A stretch of 55,579 nt of DNA. It comes from Bacteroidetes bacterium GWB2_32_14 (GTDB lineage: Bacteria > Bacteroidota > Bacteroidia > Bacteroidales > UBA12077). Position numbers and translations under genes: made by a program. Shown here piece by piece: positions 35,625 to 44,189 of the stretch. Positions within the stretch are counted from its first letter, which is position 1. Each line of letters begins with the position of its first letter. The stretch covers positions 27,240 through 82,818 of the forward strand of contig MENK01000006.1 in the NCBI GenBank assembly GCA_001768235.1. The letters are read 5' to 3'. Under the pieces are notes generated by a model. The model did not search any database. It had not been told where the DNA came from and saw only the letters and a list, made by a program, of their open reading frames with translations.

Positions 35625-36407
35625 ATGATAGAAAATAATATCGGCATAAAAGATCCTGTTTTATCTATTGCTAATCTTTCCATTGCTTATGATGAGAAGA
35701 AGTTTGCTGTTAAAGATGTAAATGCATTCATTGAGCGTAATGCCATAACTGCTATAATGGGGCCATCGGGGTGCGGAAAAAGCACATTGCTCAGGGCTAT
35801 AAACAGAATGCATGAATTGTACCCTAATATTATTACAAAGGGTGAGATTTTGTTAAATGGCCAGAGTATTTACGAAATGCAAACCATTCAGTTGCGACGC
35901 AAAGTAGGTATGGTCTTTCAGCGGCCAAATCCTTTTCCTACATTGAGCATTTACGATAATGTTATTGCCGGGTATAAACTTAACGGTATAAGATTAAACA
36001 AGCAACAACGCGACGATATTGTTGAAAAATCGCTACTTGATGTTACTTTATGGGATGAAGTAAAAGATTCACTGTTTAAGAAAGGTACTTTTCTATCCGG
36101 AGGGCAGCAACAGCGTTTATGCATTGCACGCACGCTGGCATTTAATCCCGAAGTAATTTTGCTCGACGAACCTACATCGGCCCTTGACCCTATTGCTACA
36201 GCAAAGGTAGAAGAGCTGCTCGTGGATTTAAAAAAGAAATATACAATAGTATTGGTTACTCATAACATGTCGCAGGCTGCACGTATCTCTGATTATAGCA
36301 TGTTCATGTACCTGGGCGAACTTCTTGAACATGGGAAAACAGAAGCCATGTTTACCAATCCTAAAAATCCAAAAACTGAAGAATATTTAACAGGTAAATT
36401 CGGATAA
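35625..36407 (+). CDS. pstB: Phosphate ABC transporter ATPase PstB
   Basis: A 260-residue ABC ATPase. Walker A is GPSGCGKST (46-54), the signature FLSGGQQQRLCIARTLA lies near 157, Walker B is VILLDEPTSALDP, and the H-loop is VLVTHNMSQAAR. The Q-loop VFQRPNPFP is specific to phosphate importers. It is the energy subunit for PstCA. Confidence 0.96.
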   Translation: MIENNIGIKDPVLSIANLSIAYDEKKFAVKDVNAFIERNAITAIMGPSGCGKSTLLRAINRMHELYPNIITKGEILLNGQSIYEMQTIQLRRKVGMVFQRPNPFPTLSIYDNVIAGYKLNGIRLNKQQRDDIVEKSLLDVTLWDEVKDSLFKKGTFLSGGQQQRLCIARTLAFNPEVILLDEPTSALDPIATAKVEELLVDLKKKYTIVLVTHNMSQAARISDYSMFMYLGELLEHGKTEAMFTNPKNPKTEEYLTGKFG

Positions 36408-36460
36408 ATCAAATTGGTAATAGATTTTGTAAATTAGTAAATTGCAAAGGAGAGTTAAAA

Positions 36461-37174
36461 ATGAATATTAAAAATAATGCCATACAGGATATACAAGCAA
36501 GTTTTATCGAATTTGCTAATTTAATTCTTAAACAACTTGAGTTGCTCGAGAAACAAATGAATTGTAATGAGAATCTCAATTGTATTGAAACTCTTGAACA
36601 AATAAAGAAAAATGAAGAACGGATCGATCAATTCGAAATAGAGATAAGCGATAAATTTATTCATGCCATTGTTCTCTATCACCCTGTTGCATCTGAATTA
36701 CGAAAAATAATTGCAATTTACAGAATGTCAATAAACCTGGAACGTATTGGCGATTTGGTGGTTAATATTACAAACTCGGTTCGTAAGATGAAAGATTCAG
36801 AAATCTATTCTGGCATGTCGGATGTTGTTTTTAATATGTTGATGCAAAGTATCCATATGGTTGAAAAATCATTACTTTCATTTATTAATAAAGATAAAGA
36901 ATATGCTATCTGGACTATTCAAAACGATTCTGTAGTTGATAAAATGAACCATAAACTTTTAACAAAAGCGATTGATAAAAATGAAATTTCTGATGAAATC
37001 AAACAAATGCTTTTGAGCTTTACAAACCTTCGTAGCATAATCTCGAACATTGAACGTATCGCCGATCATGCAACAAATATAGCCGAAGCATCAATATATT
37101 CGCTTGACGGTACAGATATACGGCATACGAAACTTAAAAATGACGATGTGGATAAAAAAGATACTATAAACTAA
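36461..37174 (+). CDS. phoU: Phosphate uptake regulator PhoU
   Basis: A 237-residue all-helical protein with two PhoU repeats; the motifs RMSINLERIGDLVVNI and ISNIERIADHATNIAEA carry the metal-binding E-R-I-x-D-x-x-x-N/T-I pattern. PhoU damps Pst uptake and, with PhoR, shuts off the phosphate-starvation response. A clear Shine-Dalgarno site (AGGAG at about 36449) precedes the ATG. The sensor kinase gene follows. Confidence 0.95.
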   Translation: MNIKNNAIQDIQASFIEFANLILKQLELLEKQMNCNENLNCIETLEQIKKNEERIDQFEIEISDKFIHAIVLYHPVASELRKIIAIYRMSINLERIGDLVVNITNSVRKMKDSEIYSGMSDVVFNMLMQSIHMVEKSLLSFINKDKEYAIWTIQNDSVVDKMNHKLLTKAIDKNEISDEIKQMLLSFTNLRSIISNIERIADHATNIAEASIYSLDGTDIRHTKLKNDDVDKKDTIN

Positions 37175-37222
37175 AAACATCAAAGAATTTAACATCTTTA
37201 CAGATAATAAAAACGAATTGTT

Positions 37223-38998
37223 ATGATACGCAGATTCTCTTTCCAACGAAAATTATTTACTTATTTCTTTACTCTCTTTTTGCTTTACACCTTAATAATT
37301 TTATTGTTTCAATATTCGCGTGAAAAGAAATACCGGATCGGACAACTTAATAATTCTCTTTATACTATCTCTGAATTAACGAATAACTATATTGATGCGA
37401 ATTCAATACTCCGGTCAAAAAATTACACTTTGCTCGATTCGCTGATAAAAATATACCCGCAGCAGGATATCCGTTTAACTATTGTAAATAACGATGGTAC
37501 TGTTTTATACGATAATTCGGTTGATGATATTCGTAAAATGGAAAACCATAAAAGCAGGCCGGAAATTCAAAAATCGTTATATTCTGAATTTGGTGCCAAT
37601 ATTCGAAAATCAGCAACAACAGGTGTAGATTATTACTATTATTCCCGATTTTACGAGCATTATTTTATCAGAACAGCTGTTGTTTACAATATTCGGGTAA
37701 TAAATTTATTAAAAGCCGATAAGCTGTTTTGGTTTTTTATTGCTTTCGTTTTTGGTTTAAGTTGGGTTATTCTCAATATAATAACCAGGAAATTTGGCGA
37801 GTCGGTAACCAAACTTAAAGATTTTGCTTCGAGGGTCATTAACGATAGAAATTTAGAACCCAATATCCGGTTTCCTAAAGATGAATTAGGTGTTATAAGT
37901 AATAAAATCGTTGAGATTTACCAGAATATGAAAAAGGCAATAGATGCTGCCGAAATAGAGAAAGAAAAGTTATATAGCCACATGTTTGTTTTAAATGAGG
38001 GAGTTGCATTTTTTAATCAAAATAAGGAAAATACATTATTTAACAATCACTTTGTTCAGTATTTAAATACAATATCCAGTCAGTTATCAATAAACTCTGA
38101 AGATTTCTTTAAAATTAATGAATTAAAAGCGATACATGATTTTATTGATGAAAAAAACAGTACTATAAAAACCGGCTCAACCCAGGATTTGTCCCGTTAC
38201 GAACATACTGTTTCTAAAAGCGGAAAATATTTTAACATTCAATGTATAATTTTTCAGGATAAAAGTTTTGAGATAATAATAACCGATGTTACAAAGAAAG
38301 AAAAAAACAGGATTATTAAACAACAAATGACAGCAAATATTGCCCACGAGCTGAAAACTCCGGTTACTTCGGTTAAAGGATACCTGGAAACAATCTTAAA
38401 TGATCCTGAAATGGAACCCGACAAGCAAAGACATTTTTTAGAGCGTGCAGATGCTCAGGCTAACAGGTTGACCGATTTAATTAATGACATTGTAATATTA
38501 AATAAAATAGAAGAAGCAGGCGATAATTTTGCATTGGAGAAATTAAATGTACTCGAACTGGTTTCAGAAATTGCTGATGAATATTCAAGCGACATAAAAG
38601 AAAGAAAAATGTCTCTCGAAATAAAAATAGGTTCCGATATCGAAATTAAAGGCAACCGTACTCTTGTTTTGTCTGTATTTCGAAACCTGATGGGAAATTC
38701 AATAAATTATGCCGGGGAAAATACGAAGATGGCAATAAATGCGTATCACCAGGATAATAAGTTTCATTATTTTTCTTTTTCCGATAATGGTGTAGGAATA
38801 CCTGAAGAGCACTTACCCAGAATTTTCGAACGGTTTTATCGTATTGATTCCGGGAGATCAAGAAAATTAGGAGGAACAGGCCTCGGGCTTGCCATTGTCA
38901 AAAATGCAATTTCGTTGCATAAAGGTGAAATTTCGGTACGTAATAAAAAAGAAGGAGGAGTAGAGTTCTTGTTTTCTCTTCCGAAAATTGTTGAATAA
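37223..38998 (+). CDS. Sensor histidine kinase, PhoR-like
   Basis: A 591-residue membrane kinase: helix 1 (about 12-31), an extracytoplasmic sensor region (about 35-165), helix 2 (about 167-187), HAMP linker (about 188-240), a PAS-like stretch, then HisKA with phospho-acceptor H375 (ANIAHELKTPVTSVKG) and an ATPase domain (NLMGNSINYA, FSDNGVGIPEEH, GGTGLGLAIVKNA). Its place after phoU suggests a PhoR role in phosphate sensing. No response-regulator gene lies beside it, which is unusual, so the partner must be elsewhere. A terminator follows. Confidence 0.88.
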   Translation: MIRRFSFQRKLFTYFFTLFLLYTLIILLFQYSREKKYRIGQLNNSLYTISELTNNYIDANSILRSKNYTLLDSLIKIYPQQDIRLTIVNNDGTVLYDNSVDDIRKMENHKSRPEIQKSLYSEFGANIRKSATTGVDYYYYSRFYEHYFIRTAVVYNIRVINLLKADKLFWFFIAFVFGLSWVILNIITRKFGESVTKLKDFASRVINDRNLEPNIRFPKDELGVISNKIVEIYQNMKKAIDAAEIEKEKLYSHMFVLNEGVAFFNQNKENTLFNNHFVQYLNTISSQLSINSEDFFKINELKAIHDFIDEKNSTIKTGSTQDLSRYEHTVSKSGKYFNIQCIIFQDKSFEIIITDVTKKEKNRIIKQQMTANIAHELKTPVTSVKGYLETILNDPEMEPDKQRHFLERADAQANRLTDLINDIVILNKIEEAGDNFALEKLNVLELVSEIADEYSSDIKERKMSLEIKIGSDIEIKGNRTLVLSVFRNLMGNSINYAGENTKMAINAYHQDNKFHYFSFSDNGVGIPEEHLPRIFERFYRIDSGRSRKLGGTGLGLAIVKNAISLHKGEISVRNKKEGGVEFLFSLPKIVE

Positions 38999-39021
38999 AT
39001 TATGCCTTTTATAAGATTGAA

Positions 39022-39055
39022 AAACCGCTTAGTTTTTATTTATTCTAAGCGGTTT
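39022..39055. terminator. Bidirectional terminator between the kinase gene and yebC
   Basis: AAACCGCTTAG (39022-39032) pairs perfectly with CTAAGCGGTTT (39045-39055). A-rich and T-rich flanks let it serve both convergent transcripts. Confidence 0.75.
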
Positions 39056-39067
39056 AAATTTGCATAT

Positions 39068-39778
39068 TTAAGCAATATTCGTGTAAACAGCCTGAATATC
39101 TTCGTCATCTTCAATGCGGTCGAGCATTTTTTCAATATCAACAAGCTGCTCTTCGGTAAACTCAACCGGATTTGTAGGAATACGTTGTAAGCTGGCCTTT
39201 TTAATGTCAATTCCTTTTTCTTCAAAGGCTTTTGATAATGAACCAAAATTGGTATAATCGCCATAGGCATAAATCATATCTTCTTCCACGTGAATTTCTT
39301 CTAACCCGGCATCAATCAATTCAAACTCCAGTTCTTCAATATTGATATTGTCTGTTTTTTCAAATTCAAAAACGGCTTTACGTAAAAACATGAATTCGAG
39401 TGATCCTGTTGGAACAACCATTCCCCCTGATTTGTTAAAATAAGCTTTAACATTAGCGACTGTTCGTGTTGTATTATCGGTGGCGCATTCAACAAAAACC
39501 AGAACCCCGTGCGGGCCTTTACCCTCGTAATTAACCTCTGCAAATGTTTCTGCATCTTTACCGGCGGCTCTTTTTATTGCCGCATCAATATTGTCTTTGG
39601 GCATATTCTGAGCTTTGGCATTCAGAATAGCTGTTCGTAGTTTAGCGTTTAATTCAGGATCGGGGCCTCCCTCTTTAGCTGCAACAGTTATTGATTTCCC
39701 TAGTTTTGGAAACAATCGCGACATTTTATCCCATCGTTTTTCTTTCGATGCCCTGCGATATTCAAATGCTCTTCCCAT
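39068..39778 (-). CDS. yebC: YebC/PmpR-family protein
   Basis: A 236-residue cytosolic protein beginning [20 protein letters not shown], with [18 protein letters not shown] and [14 protein letters not shown], all hallmarks of the family. Members were described as DNA-binding regulators; recent work also links YebC-type proteins to translation of proline-rich stretches. Which applies here cannot be told from sequence. It is convergent with the kinase gene and downstream of the Rrf2 gene. Confidence 0.92.
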   Translation of the reverse strand: MGRAFEYRRASKEKRWDKMSRLFPKLGKSITVAAKEGGPDPELNAKLRTAILNAKAQNMPKDNIDAAIKRAAGKDAETFAEVNYEGKGPHGVLVFVECATDNTTRTVANVKAYFNKSGGMVVPTGSLEFMFLRKAVFEFEKTDNINIEELEFELIDAGLEEIHVEEDMIYAYGDYTNFGSLSKAFEEKGIDIKKASLQRIPTNPVEFTEEQLVDIEKMLDRIEDDEDIQAVYTNIA

Positions 39779-39888
39779 AAAAAATATTTTTAATTTGTGC
39801 CTAAAATTACAAATTTGAAATGATTTGGATTATTTTTTTGTGTAAAAATCTTTTTTTAGGAAAAAGGAAATAAAAAGGTTAAAGAATT

Positions 39889-40308
39889 TTAAGGATTAAT
39901 TTCTTCACGAATATGAATAAGATCATCAAGGGTTTTGTTTTCTAAATAATCAACGATTAATTTATTCAGTTCGTCCCATATTCTTTTTGATGCACATTTT
40001 AATTCCTGTTCGCATTGCTTGTTTGCAGCAAGGCAATCAACAATATTAATACCTGGTTCGAATGCTTTATGAATATCGTAAATACTAATTTCAGAAGGTT
40101 TTCGGGTAAGCATGTACCCGCTTTTTTTACCTTTAACCGAGGTAATTAAACCTGCAACTCTAAGTGCAGCAATAATATGGTCGAGGTAACGATTTGAAAT
40201 TTCCTGGTTTTTTGAGATGTCTTTTTGAAAAATTCCGTGAGGTGAGTTATTTACTGCTATTTCGAGCATTGTTCTAACTCCATACCGTGTTTTAGTATTA
40301 AATTTCAC
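39889..40308 (-). CDS. Rrf2-family transcription regulator with IscR-like cysteines
   Basis: A 139-residue regulator with an N-terminal winged helix (KTRYGVRTMLEIAVN, NRYLDHIIAALRVAGLITSV). Three cysteines, C92, C99 and C105, occupy the site where IscR binds a [2Fe-2S] cluster (C92, C98, C104 in E. coli), so it may sense redox state, nitric oxide or Fe-S supply. It starts 11 bp after the yceI stop and probably shares its transcript. Likely targets are the adjoining yceI-porin genes, by proximity. Confidence 0.88.
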   Translation of the reverse strand: MKFNTKTRYGVRTMLEIAVNNSPHGIFQKDISKNQEISNRYLDHIIAALRVAGLITSVKGKKSGYMLTRKPSEISIYDIHKAFEPGINIVDCLAANKQCEQELKCASKRIWDELNKLIVDYLENKTLDDLIHIREEINP

Positions 40309-40319
40309 AAATTGAAAAA

Positions 40320-40919
40320 TTAGGAATTATTATTTGATATAATGATATCAAATTTAATACTTATTAAATCTTTAACCTGCAAAACTCCCAACATTTTTTT
40401 TGGAGGATTTATTGAGAAATCGGTAAGCTTAACTTGAGTTGAACCTTGCAGTATGATCTCGTTTTCACCACACAGGTTAATCAGGTAATTCCCATTTATT
40501 AATTTGGTGACACCTGCAATTGTTAAATAAAAACTTAATTCCAGGTTACCTGATTCAGAAATTATATCATTTAATTTATTTCTTTCAATACCAACCTTTA
40601 CCATTGGGTAATCTTGTGCATTTAATAATTCCTGGAAATCGGATTCCATTAAATAATTACTCCCCCGGAATGCACGAACCGGAATAAAAAACTCTACAAT
40701 ATCCTTATCAGAAGAACTATTTATCGATTTTTCTTTAACCGGGATAATATTAATTTTTGAATTATTGAATGAGAAATTGAAATTATTAATATTTGTTTCA
40801 CCTTCAATTAATACATTCTTCAAAAAATAATAATTACTAAATCGTTCGCTTGTTATATTGGGTTGAGCAAACAGTGACAAATGCATTATAAGCAAACTAT
40901 ATACAATTGCATTTCTCAT
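40320..40919 (-). CDS. YceI-like exported lipid-binding protein, copy 1
   Basis: A 199-residue protein with a signal peptide (to about SLFAQ) and a lipocalin-like beta-barrel of the YceI type, seen in DIVEFFIPVRAFRGSNYLME and the closing VKLTDFSINPPKKMLGVLQV, which strongly matches the end of the second copy (VQLKMTDFNIDPPTAMLGAL). It is shorter on recognisable N-terminal YceI features. YceI proteins bind isoprenoid or other amphiphilic molecules in the periplasm. It lies between a porin gene and the Rrf2 regulator. Confidence 0.75.
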   Translation of the reverse strand: MRNAIVYSLLIMHLSLFAQPNITSERFSNYYFLKNVLIEGETNINNFNFSFNNSKINIIPVKEKSINSSSDKDIVEFFIPVRAFRGSNYLMESDFQELLNAQDYPMVKVGIERNKLNDIISESGNLELSFYLTIAGVTKLINGNYLINLCGENEIILQGSTQVKLTDFSINPPKKMLGVLQVKDLISIKFDIIISNNNS

Positions 40920-41005
40920 TTTATTACTTTTTTAATCATTAACAACTTACTATTCAATAAGAATTGGTGTTCTTCTTACTTAAAAATATTTTTGAAACTT
41001 TTGAA

Positions 41006-41042
41006 ATATAACCGCCCCCCTGGTATTTCGAGACGGTTATAT
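41006..41042 (-). terminator. Stem-loop between porin and yceI copy 1
   Basis: ATATAACCG (41006-41014) pairs with CGGTTATAT (41034-41042); the C-rich loop includes C6. For the minus-strand transcript it lies 20 bp after the porin stop, but the following tract is only moderately T-rich. Confidence 0.5.
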
Positions 41043-41061
41043 AAATCAAAAAAACTAACAT

Positions 41062-42285
41062 TTAAAATGATATTGCAGCTTCTAACATAAAGCCGTTAAA
41101 TTCTGCTCCTTTGTATGAAGCTCCTAATGTTGGAACTACACCATTACCTGTATATTTTTGGCTGACATATTCTAATTTAGCAACAATATTCTCAGTTAAA
41201 AACCAACCACCACCCGCGTTTATTCTCTCGATGTTTAAAGTCTCAGCATCTGATGTTTTTTTACCTGAAACCACGTTATATCTGCCGCCAAGATAAAATT
41301 GTTCTTTCTTGCCAAATCTGTAAAGGAGATCAGCAGCAATTTGTGTAAAATTTCCATTGTTATCATTTTCGCCACCCATTGCAGTTTCATAAATACCAAA
41401 GAATTCTAATCCTTTAAATTTAATAAATGGATTAAGCTGAATAGCAGTTATTTGAGTAAACCCGGGATTAAACCTGCCACTTGTAAAATTGTCAGCATCG
41501 CCATCAACTACTAAAACTGAATAATATCTGGAGCCGGCACGATCGCCATTATAAAGATATGTACCCGTTGATGTTCCATTATTTAAATACCACGAACCTG
41601 TAAGCCTGGCTCTAAAATCATCATTGAATTGTTTATCGTAACCTAATTTGCCATAAAACGAAATGGCATTGTCATGATTATACCTGGTTGTAACCGTAAC
41701 ATTTTGGTTTAATTTACCATTAGATAAACCAACTACACCTACAAAACCTGATGATTGAACAACTACTTCTCCAAATGCTTCAGTAGTAAAAGCATCCATT
41801 ATGTAGTTTCCAACAAATGGGTTGTTTATTGCTTCGGCATTATCGGTTCTTCTAAAGTGGGCATCGCCATAGTTAATTTCATCAAGGCCAAATTTTAAAG
41901 TTGTAACATTCATTATACCAGATAAGAATCCTTCGCTGATAAAATCTAGTTTATCAATTTCAACATATCCGCCTTTAACCCATGCTTCGTTATGGTGACG
42001 AGCAGATAAATATGTTCTTAAATGCATCTTAATACCATCGGCCAGCAATACATCTAAATTTAAGTTTGCTGTAGGGAGATTGAAATTTGAAACTAACTCA
42101 TAATAATCTATAGTATCGTTCGAATTACTATGATTTAGGCCTTGATATTGGATTGCAAAATCGCCACCAACCTTTACTTTCAATTTTTCAAATACCGGCA
42201 AGTCGGATTTTTGATTCTCGAATTGTTGACTAAATACATTTGTTACTAAAGCCAACATCATAAATACAATTAAAATTCTCTTCAT
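41062..42285 (-). CDS. Outer-membrane porin-like beta-barrel protein
   Basis: A 407-residue exported barrel: signal peptide to about NVFSQ, many amphipathic strands (LKVKVGGDFAIQYQG, FYLGGRYNVVSG) and a terminal phenylalanine (FMLEAAISF). The MHLRTYLSARHHNEAWVKGG and LKFGLDEINYGDAHFRR segments resemble substrate-specific porins such as the OprO/P group. Its substrate is unknown. It starts 30 bp after yceI copy 2 and likely shares its promoter. Confidence 0.75.
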   Translation of the reverse strand: MKRILIVFMMLALVTNVFSQQFENQKSDLPVFEKLKVKVGGDFAIQYQGLNHSNSNDTIDYYELVSNFNLPTANLNLDVLLADGIKMHLRTYLSARHHNEAWVKGGYVEIDKLDFISEGFLSGIMNVTTLKFGLDEINYGDAHFRRTDNAEAINNPFVGNYIMDAFTTEAFGEVVVQSSGFVGVVGLSNGKLNQNVTVTTRYNHDNAISFYGKLGYDKQFNDDFRARLTGSWYLNNGTSTGTYLYNGDRAGSRYYSVLVVDGDADNFTSGRFNPGFTQITAIQLNPFIKFKGLEFFGIYETAMGGENDNNGNFTQIAADLLYRFGKKEQFYLGGRYNVVSGKKTSDAETLNIERINAGGGWFLTENIVAKLEYVSQKYTGNGVVPTLGASYKGAEFNGFMLEAAISF

Positions 42286-42315
42286 AATTTTTAATGTTTA
42301 ATAGTTACTAATAAT

Positions 42316-42900
42316 TTAATTTATTGATTTTACAAATTGGAAATCATAACTGATTTTAACCTCATCACCTGTTTTAAGTGCTCCAAGCATTGCTGTTGGC
42401 GGGTCGATATTAAAATCGGTCATTTTTAATTGCACAACCCCTTTAATTTGCATAATTCCTGATACATTTACTTTTCCACTAAACGGGAGGGTTATACTTC
42501 TGGATTTTCCTGCAATTGAAAGATTGCCTGTAATCTCCCCTGAGAAATCAGTATTTTGCTTTTTATATGATTTAACTGATTTGAAATTGAATGTAATATC
42601 AGGATGCTTTTCTGCATCCAGCGCTTTATGTGTTTTGTTATCCATGACACTATTATCGCTTAAAATTTTGTTTGCTTTACAATTAAATCTTACATCCAGA
42701 ATAGTTAAGGGGAGAGTTCCATCAGTTTCAAAAAGCAATGTGCCTGAGAAAACTGTAGAGTTCATTATCCAGTCATGAACAGTTGACGTTCCTTCCACGG
42801 TTAACTTGCTTTTTGCTTGATCCAAGCTATACTTTTGCTGACCATAAACTGCAAATTGTAATGAAATCAGTGCAGTTAATAACAATAATTTTGTTTTCAT
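42316..42900 (-). CDS. YceI-family exported protein, copy 2
   Basis: A 194-residue periplasmic lipocalin-like protein, signal peptide to about VYGQ. The YceI pattern is clear: LTVEGTSTVHDWIMNS, NKTHKALDAEKHPDITFNFK, FSGEITGNLSIAGKSRSITL and KMTDFNIDPPTAMLG. It probably carries a hydrophobic ligand across the periplasm. First gene of the minus-strand yceI-porin pair, with a good promoter upstream. Confidence 0.9.
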   Translation of the reverse strand: MKTKLLLLTALISLQFAVYGQQKYSLDQAKSKLTVEGTSTVHDWIMNSTVFSGTLLFETDGTLPLTILDVRFNCKANKILSDNSVMDNKTHKALDAEKHPDITFNFKSVKSYKKQNTDFSGEITGNLSIAGKSRSITLPFSGKVNVSGIMQIKGVVQLKMTDFNIDPPTAMLGALKTGDEVKISYDFQFVKSIN

Positions 42901-42945
42901 ATTATTTAAAATTTATAACCTACAAATCCTATCGAAATGATAGTG

Positions 42946-42953
42946 CAAATATA
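42946..42953 (-). promoter_or_regulatory. -7 promoter element of the yceI-porin transcript
   Basis: On the minus strand TATATTTG (followed by CAC) is an exact TAnnTTTG match, 45 bp before the ATG at 42900. A TTG at 42967-42965 is too close for -33. Confidence 0.5.
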
Positions 42954-43129
42954 TACGATTAATTCAATATTACGTTACCAGATTACTATATTATAAAACA
43001 TAATTTTATTTAATTATCAGTAAATCAGCGAGTAAATTATGTGAAAAAAGAATGTTTTTTATTTTTCGGATAGTTAAATAATTTTATAGGGTAATTCTGA
43101 TTAAGTTAATCTTTAAAAAAACATTATGT

Positions 43130-44125
43130 ATGAAAAAATTTATGGCCTTTTTATTTGCTTTTTTCTTATTCTGCCACATTGGAATAAGTCAATCTATAAC
43201 GGAAATATTAATACCGATTAAACTATCTGAAAATTTGTATGCCATTGAAAATTCTCACGGCGGAAACATTGCTTTTTTGGTAACTGATGAAGGAATAGTA
43301 GTAGTAGATGCCGGAAGTACTCCGGGTAATGGGAAACAGATTGTTACAGCTATTCAATCCGTTTCTGATAAACCTATAAAGTATTTGGTTTATACACACT
43401 TGCATGGCGATCATATAAATGGCATATCATCTTTTCCCCGGGATGTTATTATAATAGCTCAAGATAACCTGGTTGAAAATTTTAGGACAATTACCGAACC
43501 GTCTTTAAAAAACAATGTTGAAAATGTATTCCCGCAATATATTAATGGCTTAGTTTCTCAAATGGATAGTATAAGCGATAAAACGAGTGACGAATATGAA
43601 AAAATTAGTCAGCAGCTTAATATGTATAATGCTTATTTTCAGGAATTAAAAAAGGTTCAGGTTTGTTATCCCGATACAACGTTTACAGAGAAGTTTGAGA
43701 TAAATCTGGGAAATGAAAAGGTAATACTTGAATTTCCAGGCAACGGTCATACGAACGATAATATTATTGTTTGGTTTCCAAAGCATAATGCAATACATAC
43801 AGGGGATTTAATTTTTAATGGCAGTGTACCATATGTCATAGCATCACATGGAGCAACAGTTAAAGGATGGATTAGCATAGTTGATAAACTTTATACAGGA
43901 AAGTTTAAATACGTTATTCCCGGTCATGGTTCAATAACGAATAACGAAGCTTTTAAAATCCAGGCGGATTATTTTAAAAATCTAACTGAGAAGGTTAAAG
44001 AACATAAAAGCCACGGATTAAGTTTAGAAGATATAAAAAACAAAATTAGTTTTAATGAAATTAACCTGTCTGATGAAGGGAACCAATTCCCGGTAAATAT
44101 AGAAGTTGTTTATAATGAGTTATAA
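43130..44125 (+). CDS. Exported metallo-beta-lactamase-fold hydrolase
   Basis: A 331-residue protein with a signal peptide (to about GISQS) and a complete dizinc site: H90, H92, D94 and H95 in THLHGDH, then the histidine in FPGNGHTNDN, the aspartate in HTGDLIFNG and the last histidine in VIPGHGSI. It resembles subclass B1-like/SoxH-type hydrolases. It may be a beta-lactamase relative, but a lactonase or other periplasmic hydrolase is as likely. It is divergent from yceI copy 2. Confidence 0.85.
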   Translation: MKKFMAFLFAFFLFCHIGISQSITEILIPIKLSENLYAIENSHGGNIAFLVTDEGIVVVDAGSTPGNGKQIVTAIQSVSDKPIKYLVYTHLHGDHINGISSFPRDVIIIAQDNLVENFRTITEPSLKNNVENVFPQYINGLVSQMDSISDKTSDEYEKISQQLNMYNAYFQELKKVQVCYPDTTFTEKFEINLGNEKVILEFPGNGHTNDNIIVWFPKHNAIHTGDLIFNGSVPYVIASHGATVKGWISIVDKLYTGKFKYVIPGHGSITNNEAFKIQADYFKNLTEKVKEHKSHGLSLEDIKNKISFNEINLSDEGNQFPVNIEVVYNEL

Positions 44126-44140
44126 TGGAATAACCCAAAT

Positions 44141-44172
44141 AAAAATGGTTGGCAATTTTGCCAACCATTTTT
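44141..44172. terminator. Bidirectional terminator between the hydrolase and AOR genes
   Basis: AAAAATGGTTGGCAA (44141-44155) pairs perfectly with TTGCCAACCATTTTT (44158-44172). It has A and T runs on the two sides and serves both convergent genes. Confidence 0.85.
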
Positions 44173-44189
44173 ATTTATAATGAAGTGAT

